Positions 19,470-27,659 of a DNA stretch of 30,178 bases are shown in pieces. The notes beneath the pieces were generated by a model. The model did no database searches. It was not told the origin of the DNA and saw only the letters and a program-made list of their open reading frames with translations. Made by a program: the position numbers and the translations under genes. The stretch comes from Sphaerosporella brunnea (taxonomy: Eukaryota; Ascomycota; Pezizomycetes; Pezizales; Pyronemataceae), in assembly GCA_008704415.1 (NCBI GenBank), contig VXIS01000450.1:1-30178 (forward strand), read 5' to 3'. Positions within the stretch are counted from its first letter, which is position 1. Every line of letters begins with the position of its first letter.

Positions 19470-19981
19470 TGTCACGGCGCGAGTTTGGATGGAGTTTTCC
19501 GACTAAACTACCGGCTTTTACTCTGGATGGAATCGCCTGGAACTCTCAGATTTAAGACTTCAAAGGATGCTGATTCATTTGCTGTTCTCAAATTTATCCC
19601 CCCATGAATGGTTGTCACGTGGTGAGGTTCGGAAGTGGGGGTTGTTTGTGGTGTCGTGATGAGGCTCTGTAGGGAGGCTCGGTGGGATGGCTCCGAGCCG
19701 AGGTTATGTTCGGCTACCACGTGGCGCGGCGCACCGCGATCACGTGATTGCTATAAGGGGCCTTCGCTTCCGCTTTGTTGTTCGTTTTCCTTTCCTCTTT
19801 ACTGAACCTTCGTATGTCAATCTGAGTACCTTCGTTCCAATCTGAATCCTGACCGTGCGCGTCGCGCCTCTTGTCCTGCCTCTTGTCCTGCCTTTGGATC
19901 TTGTTCCTGTTCTCGTTCTTGCCTCCTCTGTACGCGAGTACCTTGGGCCCCTCCAGTCTGTTCTTGACCCTCTCCGTTACA
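19470..19981 (+). repeat. Gypsy-2 3' LTR, 512 bp
   Basis: Starts TGTCACGGCG, ends CTCCGTTACA. It is nearly the same as 61-560 and longer by a tandem 12-bp duplication (CTCTTGTCCTGC) at about 19867-19890. The element inserted into an R1 repeat: the base after the LTR is the middle of R1. Since the left LTR is missing, a target duplication cannot be checked. Confidence 0.93.
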
Positions 19982-20156
19982 ACGTAAGTCTTGTAACTCT
20001 TAGGACACTTCCTAATAGAGTAGACTTATAGATAATTATACAGCCTCACTGTTGATAATCATCAACGTCAATAAACCGTTACTTAACCCTTGAGGTAATG
20101 TAGGCATAACTCGTAAGGGGATACCAGAAGTGGTACTGTGGGAGGTGGGTGTAACA
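19982..20156 (+). repeat. R1 repeat, 3' part
   Basis: Matches the right half of R1 (982-1157 and 20296-20470), from CGTAAGTCTTG to GGGTGTAACA. Its left half is absent because the Gypsy LTR ends at 19981. Five bases, CAAGG, separate it from the next R1 copy. Confidence 0.7.
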
Positions 20157-20161
20157 CAAGG

Positions 20162-20470
20162 TGTTGGACCAATACAGTCGTCAATCATCCACTGGCATGC
20201 ACTTGACTAGGCGTCCGCGTGATGAGTTATTTTGCCCCCAGAAAAGAACACTTTTACTATGGGTCCCGGCAACTAACTTCAGCACCACCATGATGATGTA
20301 AGTCTTGTAACTCTGAGGACACTTCCTAATAGAATCGACTCACTGAGGATTATACAGCCTCACTGTTGATAATCATCAACATTAATAAATTGTTGAGTAA
20401 CTCTTACGGTGATGTAGGCCTAACTCGTAAGGGTGTATCTTCATTAATACTGTGGGAGGTAGGTGTAACA
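20162..20470 (+). repeat. R1: LTR-like repeat, copy 2 (309 bp)
   Basis: Starts TGTTGGACC, ends AGGTGTAACA; homologous to 862-1157. It ends exactly where copy A of the unknown gene family begins to match copy B, so it interrupts or truncates that gene. The bases CAAGG stand before it, as before copy 1. Confidence 0.7.
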
Positions 20471-21960
20471 ATCTGCAGGTCTCACTCTCTGTAAATGTGC
20501 CTGTGGACCTTGATCAGCAGCCAAATGAGCTCGCTGCTTTGATTGAATATTTACGGGCCACATATCCTGGTGAGCATGGTGAATCGTTGCGCACTGTATG
20601 TGTAATTTATTTTGTATGTCACTATCACTCCACTGATTTCTGGCTTAGGTATACCCAAAGGTTCTCGAGTCTGCACAGCATTTTCCCAGCATAGGGCTGA
20701 GTGCCAACCGTAACTACCAATGCTCCGAGACATGTGCGCTGGCGTATATTGCAAAGCCGCACTGTCAGTGTATGGTCAGAGACTGGGAGAGTGTTTTGCG
20801 CGATCCAGCGTTTTGGGCGTGCAATGTGCGAGATTTGAGAGTCAGCACATTCAAGCAACTTACGGCGGATATTACTTCCTTTTGCACCGCTCTGTGCAGG
20901 AATCGCCAAGCTTTGGATGAGCTTCAGATCCGCATTAAGGAGGTTATTCATCCATTAGCAATGGAAGCCTGCACTCAAGAAGAGGTGTTTCGTGCTCAAC
21001 AAACAGCAATTCATGATCGCATCGCTTTGGTCACTGCTCACTGGCAAGATAATCTGAGGTTGAAGAACATTTTCATGTTTTCAAAACAACCTCCTGCTGC
21101 TGATTCCACCCTGCACTTGTCCCCCGTCAGGATTATCGCCGCCTGCGTTGTTTCTACATTTGCAATCGTCTTCTCTTCCGCGATCTCTGTTGTTACCACC
21201 GCCATTGTCACCACCCCCTTTGTCACTATCATTATCAGCAACTCCTTCTACTCCTCCGGCTCCTCCTGTTTATCTGGCTCCTCCTGTTCATCCGGCTCCT
21301 CCTGCCCCTCCCGTGAATTCTGCTCCTCCACTACCTCTTGCTGCTGTGGCACCTCTTGCTCCTCCGTCACCTCTTTCTCCTTTGGCACCTCTTTCTCCTC
21401 TAGCACCTCCTGCTGCTCCGGCTCACCAAGCTTCAACCGTTTCACTGCACTCACTACCTGCTGCTTATGCTCGTTGGTGGCATGCTTGACGTTTACCTCA
21501 TGCCACCATGAAGTGCTTCCGACCTACTATGTCACAACCCCACAATGATATATTCGCAGCATAACTGGAGGATGATGACAATAACAGTGACAGTTTTGAA
21601 ACAACTCGTATACAAATACATATAGGAAGTGACAGTGGCCAAGGAAGCCGTCACTGACTATTTATAAGTGCTGTGGAGATACCCATTGCCAGCCATTCTT
21701 CTGCCTCAATAAGTAGTGACAGGGATGATATTCAAACCCAGAAGATGCTCAGTACCCGCACCATGCAGGACAGCATGGAGACAATATCCAAAGCAGCTTT
21801 TTTCGGAGACCATGATGGCTACATCAAAAATCTGCAGATGTGTAAGGTGCCATTAAAACCCCAGGAATTGCTGCAAACCACTTTCAACCAGAATGAACAC
21901 CTCTTTTGTTGTACTTTGAAGCAGAGCCACGTAGATCTGTACCTTATGTCAACCGTCTAA
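20471..21960 (+). pseudogene. Unknown multicopy gene family, copy A (5' truncated, decayed)
   Basis: Exon-like frame 20471-20595, intron 20596-20648 (GTATGT..TTAG, 53 bp, phase 0), then an open frame from 20649. The spliced frame matches copy B (26251-27128) closely, e.g. RDWESVLRDPAFW against RDWKSVLRDPALW, and NVRDLRVST in both. After about 21080 the protein becomes low complexity: one frame gives Pro/Ala-rich repeats, another Ser/Cys-rich. Further on, a frame with EDDDNNSDSFETTRIQIHIG and ISSDRDDIQTQKML to 21960 looks like an acidic C-terminus, interrupted by TAA and TGA. I recognise no domain. The 5' part is replaced by an R1 repeat. It could be an unlabelled transposon ORF or a host multicopy gene. 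Confidence 0.6.
21240..21450 (+). repeat. CTCCTG-rich minisatellite in copy A
   Basis: Short imperfect units such as GGCTCCTCCTGTTCATCC and GCACCTCTTGCTCCT follow each other for about 200 bp. Plus-strand frames give Pro/Ala-rich or Ser/Cys-rich tracts and the minus strand gives Glu-rich tracts, so no reading frame can be chosen from this part alone. Confidence 0.8.
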
Positions 21961-22353
21961 ATCTTCACCTTAGCTACACTTTATTTCAACTGTGCAAAGC
22001 CACATCTTATGTTAACCTTGCAGAGCCATACCTTATTTCAAGCGCGCAGAGCCAACTAGACCAGATAGATCGGGTTCTATTGAAAAACAGTCACAGTTAT
22101 GAAGATTCGTGATAAGTTAATGATTACCTGCCTTATTGGGGAGCTAGTATTCGCAGTCACAATGCGTAGCGTAGTTGCAGTTAATAATGCAGCTTTGCCT
22201 TGGAAGCAAAAGTAAATTTCTTCCGTCTCATTCTGTCTATCAAATGCAACCTATCCGTCTGTCCTTTTCTATGCCCGGCTGCTCTACATGACCTGTTGTC
22301 ACTAACAATTTCGTTGTCACTACCCTGATGACTGATCGACACTGCTCTGACCT
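21961..22353. other. Gene-free stretch after copy A
   Basis: Contains three or four imperfect copies of a unit of about 35-40 bp built on GCAGAGCCA..ACCTTATTTCAA (about 21924-22055). No ORF of note otherwise. Confidence 0.45.
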
Positions 22354-22674
22354 CTAGGACATGCCAGTATCCTGAGTTCCTATGGTTTCTGCTGACTCTT
22401 CACCATCAGTAAAACCTATATGAACGTGGCGCACAAACGACGATCGCTGAGACATGCTGGTATCCGTGGCTCTCCTGGATTCTAACGCGTCAGAATCTAT
22501 ATCCACATCTCCTAAACTCGAACCAGAGTCAAAGTCCAAGTACCGCTGCACGCCGTCAACTTGAAAATTGACTCTCAACCACACACCAAAGTCCATATTT
22601 TCCAGCACATTCACTTGTTCGGTGTATGGTGCTAGGTATGGCAGCAGCCGTACTCGAGCACTGGAGAGCCCCAA
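22354..22674 (-). other. Open reading frame fragment, no ATG, unrecognised
   Basis: An open minus-strand frame of 106 codons with a coding-like, acidic Ser-rich end (YLDFDSGSSLGDVDIDSD, then HVHIGFTDGEES) and a stop at 22354. There is no ATG at its 5' end and a stop lies directly upstream. The HVHIG..DGEES part loosely resembles the IQIHIGSDSGQGS part of copy A on the other strand, so it may be an inverted piece of the same family. That link is weak. Confidence 0.25.
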
Positions 22675-22678
22675 CTAG

Positions 22679-22708
22679 TAACCACCCAGGCCCAGTTCTA
22701 GGTGGTTA
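22679..22708. repeat. Short hairpin
   Basis: TAACCACC (22679-22686) and GGTGGTTA (22701-22708) are perfect reverse complements around a 14-base loop. No T-run follows, so it is not a simple terminator. Role unknown. Confidence 0.4.
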
Positions 22709-22992
22709 TGTAGTGAGTCTGGAATGGGCTCCGGGCAGTGCCAATGCAGTGCTTGGTAGACACGCCCTGTCACGTCACTAACATCGCTTTCCATACAAAG
22801 CCAGTCCGTCTGATCTTATTCCCCCAAATAACCATTCTCAGTGTGTTGCAACCAAAGCAAGAGGTCTTCAACGCTCCCAATCATGTATTGCACGATTCAG
22901 AACTCCTCTTCACGGCTGTTTACGTGACAGTCATATTTCCCTTAGATGACTGCCACAGACACCCCGTGAAAACAACTACGCTAAGGTATATA

Positions 22993-23034
22993 TATCCCCT
23001 AGACCGTAGCGGGTACGTGGTCCATATGGACCAC
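22993..23034 (+). repeat. Left inverted repeat and palindrome of the piggyBac element
   Basis: A 17-bp terminal repeat followed by the perfect palindrome GTGGTCCATATGGACCAC at 23017-23034. Confidence 0.8.
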
Positions 23035-23255
23035 AAACTTCGGCGTCATATCAACGGGGGCATAAGAAAAAAAGAGGGCGAAGCATCGAGATAGAACGAT
23101 GCTTTAGCATGTGGCGAACAATCCTATCTCAGAAAAAATTGAATTTATGTGGTGGTGGATTGTGCCATTGTGATAGCACCCCCGCGACCCGCCAATTTCA
23201 GCCCTTCCTCCACCTTATGGTACGCACCGATCAACACCACGCCCTCCTGAACACC

Positions 23256-25151
23256 TTATGACGTGTGAAACTCAAAGAAACAATTGCGCTCCTCATTTAT
23301 ACACAACGGCTTGTCACACGAACCACAATACCACCGGCTTTTGGGCAAGTTTGCTGAACCTTGCTCCCCTCGCTGTTTACTAGCGAAGCGACACAACCAA
23401 CACACCCGGCGCTGTCCACCCTCTAGGTGCAAAGGGAGGTGCCTACAATCCGAAGGACACAGTCTAGTAGTGGGCAATTCAGGTGTCGCGCGTATGCGAG
23501 TAGCAGAAGTTGTTCGGCTGGTGGTAGCAATCGAGGATATTGTGGTGGCACGAGAGGCCCGGTGCTCAGCGCCGGCATTGATGAGAGCCCACGCACATCG
23601 AAGCCGAAAGGCTTTGCTACTAAGCTTTTCTGCTCCGTCGATGTCTGAGAAGATGATGTTCGCGTTGATTAACATGCTTTGGACTGCCCAAAAAAAAATT
23701 GGCCACCAGGTGCGAAAGGAGATGAGCTCAATCTCGTAATAGCTGCGCAGCTGGTCGGCAATATCCACCCCACCCATATGATGATTATACTCATCAAAAC
23801 AGGTTGGGATTGGCATTTCTTTTTGATTTTGATCGCCAAAAGCCTCGCGGGCATTTTTCGCATTGGTGCTCTTCTTCCCAGGGCGGTTTCTAAGGGTGAT
23901 GGTGGTGGTGTCAAGCGCGTGGGCAGTAGTCAAGATAGTCACCGGAGCATTGTCAATCCACCGTAACGCTCCAACGTCCTCACCGCACGTGGAGTCCTTG
24001 ACGACTGCTTTTTCTGTAGAGTGATAGGGAAGTTTGGTGACGTCTTGCTTGGCAAGATAGAGTTGGGCGGGAAACTCTTTTGACTTTGGACGGGCCGTAC
24101 CGCAACCACCCATTTTTAGATCCCTCCGCAACCGTGCCAGCAAAGGAACTGTACAATAAAAATTGTCCAAATATGCGATAAAGTATCTTTCATGTGGAAG
24201 CTTCTTAAGAAGGTGGTAAACGACTTCACCTGTTGACGTAAGACCTTCGACAGAATCGACAGGGTCCGGTCCAGCCTGGTTAGACGTTGGAAGAAAGTCC
24301 CACACATAACCATGGTCAGCGAGACAATGGAACTTAAACCCTTGCTCAATTGGCTTGGAGGGCATCTTGTAGGTGTCTTGCGACCGTCCTGTGCATCGCA
24401 TCATTGCTTCATCGACCGCTACTTGGGTGGAAGAAACGCGATATTGCTGGGAACTTCTCCGCAGTTGATCAAGAATAGGATCAACTTTAGAATGCCACAA
24501 CCTTCGCACATGACCTCCTTCTGTTATGTCCTTGGGTGCAGAAGGTGCAGCGATGTGGAAAAACCGTTTTATTTGCTCAAAACGTGTCAAGCTCATGTGA
24601 TGGCGGATTGGGTGCTCGGGGTTTTCGTCGTCGTGCTTCCAATAGTCTGAGAGTGCGGGAGAGCTATGTACACCCATATAAATCATGATTCCAAGCCAAA
24701 CTCCTACTTCTTGTGCTGTGACGTCTTTCCAAGGTCTTCCTATAGGAAGTTTCGGTCGCTTTTCCTCTGCATATTTGTTGGTGTTCGTCGCAATGGTGTC
24801 AAGCAAGGACGGTGTCAAAAAAAGCTTAAAAATTGCCTCAGGGCTAACGTCACTGAGACGTCGAATGGCGGCGGGCAGCTTGTTATAAGCGCTGTGGGAA
24901 CGCGTTTTCGGTATTATAGGCTCAAATGTAGAGACTCCGGAGTCTTGGGGCGGCATTTCTGCAGCACTTTGTCGCTCAGCAGGGGTAGATGAGTGAGATT
25001 TTGTGATTCGTCGTTTTTTCGCCCGTTGTTTGCCTTTTGATGACTCCGTTGAAGTGGAAGGACCCGGCTGCAGCTCAGGCTCATCTTCTAATATGCGGGC
25101 AGGGGCATAGTTCACTGCTTTCTCTCGTGGGCGAAGTTTTCGGTCGGACAT
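23256..25151 (-). CDS. piggyBac transposase (DDE_Tnp_1_7), 631 aa, intact
   Basis: A single open frame from ATG 25151 to TAA 23256 without introns. Residues 1-95 are a polar, likely disordered N-terminus with a basic cluster KGKQRAKKRR (39-48). The catalytic region is about 100-530: D247 (VAVDEAMM), D329 (AYLDNFY) and D463 (MGGVDIADQ) match the three invariant Asp residues of piggyBac. The preceding PSKPIEQGFKFHCLADHGYVW block is also typical. The C-terminus (565-628) has a Cys/His-rich zinc domain (C-P-S-D-C, C-W-L-C, W-Y-C-G-S-C, C-F-F-E-F-H) that binds the ends in this family. The length (about 590-640) is normal. It lies about 260 bp from one element end and 240 bp from the other. No stop or frameshift is seen, unlike its neighbours, so it may be active. 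Confidence 0.95.
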   Translation of the reverse strand: MSDRKLRPREKAVNYAPARILEDEPELQPGPSTSTESSKGKQRAKKRRITKSHSSTPAERQSAAEMPPQDSGVSTFEPIIPKTRSHSAYNKLPAAIRRLSDVSPEAIFKLFLTPSLLDTIATNTNKYAEEKRPKLPIGRPWKDVTAQEVGVWLGIMIYMGVHSSPALSDYWKHDDENPEHPIRHHMSLTRFEQIKRFFHIAAPSAPKDITEGGHVRRLWHSKVDPILDQLRRSSQQYRVSSTQVAVDEAMMRCTGRSQDTYKMPSKPIEQGFKFHCLADHGYVWDFLPTSNQAGPDPVDSVEGLTSTGEVVYHLLKKLPHERYFIAYLDNFYCTVPLLARLRRDLKMGGCGTARPKSKEFPAQLYLAKQDVTKLPYHSTEKAVVKDSTCGEDVGALRWIDNAPVTILTTAHALDTTTITLRNRPGKKSTNAKNAREAFGDQNQKEMPIPTCFDEYNHHMGGVDIADQLRSYYEIELISFRTWWPIFFWAVQSMLINANIIFSDIDGAEKLSSKAFRLRCAWALINAGAEHRASRATTISSIATTSRTTSATRIRATPELPTTRLCPSDCRHLPLHLEGGQRRVCWLCRFASKQRGEQGSANLPKSRWYCGSCDKPLCINEERNCFFEFHTS

Positions 25152-25342
25152 CGTGGTGGTTTTGGGCGCTGTTGCGACCCCAAATGCGCACCCTTGCAGT
25201 TCACTTTGTCAACGCCCGACGCGATCAAGAGTTGACATCACTCAATAAATAAAGTTTTCACACGTAAAGAAGCCGCGTAACCTCGCTTTTCTCCGACTAC
25301 AAAAGTCTTGTTGTTGCGCTATGACGGGGAGTGTCGGTTGCC

Positions 25343-25388
25343 GTGGCCCATATGGACCACATACGCTAGTTCTACGGTCGATGGGATA
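25343..25388 (-). repeat. Right inverted repeat and palindrome of the piggyBac element
   Basis: Terminal repeat at 25372-25388 and the near-palindrome GTGGCCCATATGGACCAC at 25343-25360, one mismatch from the left copy. Confidence 0.8.
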
Positions 25389-25520
25389 TAGCATAAAGCC
25401 TCTACGACACTGCAACCGCTACGGCTTCTGCCAAGCCACTGATGCCACTACCGCACAGCTAACCGTTTCAGGCATCCCCGCCCACTACTGCACTCCTCTG
25501 CGTCCCAACTAACCACCACC
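25389..25520 (+). repeat. P2: right flank of piggyBac, related to P1
   Basis: The frame IKPLRHCNRYGFCQATDATTAQ runs to a stop at 25510-25512 and resembles 11847-11900. The left flank 22860-22992 may carry the upstream half (frame ..DDCHRHPVKTTTLRY). Removing the element and one TA keeps this frame open, which supports a single disrupted unit. Function unknown. Confidence 0.5.
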
Positions 25521-26250
25521 AGCATGGTCGATGCCTCCTAACCCCCATCAATCCTCTTCATTGAATCTGCTAACCATATTGAACTCAGTATCGTCTCATC
25601 GTGCCTGATGGCTCTCTTCGCGCCTGACACCGCCGACGATGTCGCCGGCGATGTCTCCTTCAACGCGACGCCATTGCCTTACTCCCCCTTTAACGTCATT
25701 GTCACTACCTCTCAAAATGTCTGACGCGTTTACTGGATTATCTGCCCTCCGAGGCTCGTCACTACTGTCATTTCTTACCCCCTCACTTCTCGTAAGGCAA
25801 ACGAGCATTCCGCCCCCTCCAGGAGTCCAAAGAGTCCAAACATGGTAGACCCCGGCTTCTCTACCTCCTCCTCCTGGGCTGCCGCTGTTACTACCTCGGG
25901 TTCCAGCTCTAGGGCTGCCACTGTCACTACCTCCGGCTTCTCTACTTTCTCCTCCTGGGCTGCCGCTGTCACAGCCTCCGGTTCCGGTTCCTGGGCTACA
26001 GCTGTCACTACCGCCGGCTTCTCTACTTTCGGCTCCTGGGCTGCCACTGTCACTACCTCCGGTTTCTCTACTTCCTCCTCCTGGGCTGCCGCTGTCACTA
26101 GCTTCTCTACCTCCTTCTCTTTCTGTTCCGTGCTCTCCCTCTCCGTGTCCTCGCAAATGTCCCGTGTCTGACTGCCAGTATTCGGTGAAACTGGGTTCAC
26201 AGTCGGTGAAAGAGAACATGATCAGGCACATGTGGAAAATGCGAGCATAG
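25521..26250. other. Gene-poor stretch with a minisatellite
   Basis: Apart from the minisatellite at 25850-26140 there is an acidic Ser-rich minus-strand frame (..RNDSSDEPRRADNPVNASD.., about 25640-25760) that could be an old coding fragment, with no ATG or known domain. Confidence 0.4.
25850..26140. repeat. Minisatellite, units of about 45-60 bp
   Basis: Imperfect tandem units contain CTCCTGGGCTGCCGCTGTCA followed by CTACCTCCGG and a CTTCTCTAC block. On the minus strand one frame reads VVTAAAQEEEVEKPE repeatedly, on the plus strand SSWAAAVTTSGFST repeatedly. Both are products of the repeat; neither has a supported start codon. Confidence 0.85.
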
Positions 26251-27128
26251 GAAACGCGCGCTCCTCATGCTTCACAACCACATCTGAACCTCAACGATGG
26301 AAGTTTTGGATACAAACCGCGCATATCGCAACGAGAACTTGAGTGCTTGTCTGTCGAGGAGCGTAACAAGCGGAGGAAAGACATCCGAAACCACCATCAG
26401 CGTCGCCGTCGGGAACTGTCTAAAGAGAAAGCAAAGGAGAAAGCTGCTGCCTACGGTGATATCACTCACCGGAGGCGATTTGACAAAACTGCGGAGTACT
26501 CTCGAATGGCCGCTACAAAACGTCGATTGGAGGAGAACTACAATTTCTCGCCCACAGATACTTTACTCGCAAGCGACGAAATGGGGGGGTTGTTTTGCTT
26601 CTATCTGCACTTCTCCCTCTCTGTAGCCCTTCCTGAGGACCTGGATGAGCAGCCAAACGGGGTAGCTGCCTTAATTGAACGTTTACGAGCTGCATATCCC
26701 TGCAAGGACAATGGCAAAACGTTTCACACTGTAGGTCTCATTGATTTTGTATGTCACTACCACTCTGCTGATTTCGGCTTAGGTCTACCGAAAGGTTCTC
26801 GAGTCTGCTGAGCATGTGTCCAACGGTAACTACCAACGCTCAGATGCACTGGCTTGCATTGCAAAGCCTCACTGTCAGCGTATGTTTAGAGACTGGAAGA
26901 GCGTTTTGCGCGATCCAGCCCTTTGGGTGGGTAATGTGCGAGATTTAAGGGTCAGCACAGTTGAGCAACTCACTGCGGATATTGCTTCCTTTTGCCCTGC
27001 TCTGCGCAGGAATCGTCAAGCTTTGGACGAGGTTCAAATCGGCATTAAGGAGGGTATTCTTCCATTGGCAATCGAAGCCAGCGCTTAGGAAGCAGTATTT
27101 CGTGCGGCTCAACAAACAGCCATCCAAG
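26251..27128 (+). pseudogene. Unknown multicopy gene family, copy B
   Basis: Open from 26251 (no ATG before codon 33) to 26730; intron 26731-26782 (GTAGGT..TTAG, 52 bp, phase 0); exon 26783-27088. The N-terminal part not preserved in copy A is very basic (EERNKRRKDIRNHHQRRRREL) followed by a helical KEKAKEKAAAY and RMAATKRRLEENY stretch. That could be a nuclear-localisation or DNA-contacting helix. The second exon has VYRKVLESAEH, IAKPHCQRM, RDWKSVLRDPALWVGNVRDLRVST and NRQALDEVQIGIKEG, all shared with copy A at the same intron position. TAG at 27086-27088 stands where copy A has CAA. Similarity to copy A continues to about 27128, where a Gypsy gag begins. Conservation of intron and protein shows the family was a real spliced gene. 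No known domain recognised. Confidence 0.65.
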
Positions 27129-27319
27129 GTGAGGCCATCATGTTCGAGTGCTGCTACCGGTGCAGGTGCTGGTTCCGAAACGTAATCGAGGGTGCTGAGA
27201 ACTTCGGTGCAGATCCTGTGGATGTAGTCGAGAGGGTCGATGTTTTCGAGATCGGTGAGGGCGCTGGCGGCCCGGAGCTGTGCCCAGAGGTCCTCGGAGA
27301 TGGTTTCGTGTATCGGCAT
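27129..27319 (-). pseudogene. Gypsy-4 gag, first about 63 codons only
   Basis: ATG at 27319 opens a frame (M-P-I-H-E-T-I-S-E-D-L-W-A-Q-L) that follows an LTR by 53 bp, the position of gag in these elements. It runs to about 27129, where the sequence changes to the reverse of copy B. The body of the element is missing. Assignment as gag rests on position; the protein itself is too short to recognise. Confidence 0.5.
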
Positions 27320-27372
27320 GGTATGGCGGGGACAGGAGCTACGTATGTTGGAGATAGTTTAACAGAACGTAA

Positions 27373-27659
27373 TGTAACAGGACAGGCGCGGGGGACATCC
27401 GAGGTACGTAGCGTTCGAGGCAAGGACAGGCGAGGCAAGGATAGGAGGCGGGTGCTAGGCAGGGCGAGACTCGGAGAGGTGGTTCAAGGTTGCTAGATTC
27501 GCTAACATACAAGACGTTCTGTAAAGAAGAAGAGAAGAAAAAAAACAAAAACAAATGACACCTCGCTATATATACTTTCCCGTCACTTTACCGCAGTGCG
27601 CCGTGTCACGTGACACCTAACTCTGGCGCCGAGCCACTACTTAACCTGGCGCAGTGACA
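27373..27659 (-). repeat. Gypsy-4 5' LTR, 287 bp, minus orientation
   Basis: In minus orientation it starts TGTCACTGCGCC, ends CCTGTTACA, and contains a TATATATA box near 27570 and a poly-pyrimidine block, as LTR promoters do. The ends resemble those of the 500-bp LTR family (TGTCACGG, CGTTACA) but the middle is different. It interrupts the gag of Gypsy-3 exactly at the zinc knuckle. Confidence 0.7.

Larger units (their letters stand above)
15600..19981 (+). mobile_element. 5'-truncated chromodomain Gypsy retrotransposon (Gypsy-2)
   Basis: Protease, reverse transcriptase, RNase H, integrase and chromodomain are present in order, followed by a purine tract (19457-19469) and a 3' LTR. No 5' LTR or gag is found; the left edge lies somewhere between 15546 and 15840, against the 5' end of the Harbinger transposase gene. 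The order places it among fungal chromoviruses (Ty3/Gypsy, Metaviridae). The right edge lies inside an R1 repeat. Confidence 0.93.
22993..25388 (-). mobile_element. piggyBac-type DNA transposon with intact transposase, about 2.4 kb
   Basis: The ends TATCCCCTAGACCGTAG (22993-23009) and its inverted partner (25372-25388; 15 of 17 bases match) enclose one intact transposase gene. Each end also has an almost perfect 18-bp palindrome 24-28 bp inside. TA flanks both sides (22991-22992 and 25389-25390), whereas the usual piggyBac target is TTAA. The true ends are therefore open to question by a few bases because the left side lies in a TA run. Confidence 0.85.

Noticed and set aside
22738..23094. 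Plus-strand ORF of 118 codons
   Set aside because: It runs across the left end of the piggyBac element, so it joins unrelated sequences; only its first part may belong to the P2 unit.
25596..26231. Minus-strand ORF with Gly/Ser repeats (211 codons)
   Set aside because: Produced by the minisatellite at 25850-26140, and a different frame on the same strand is equally open.
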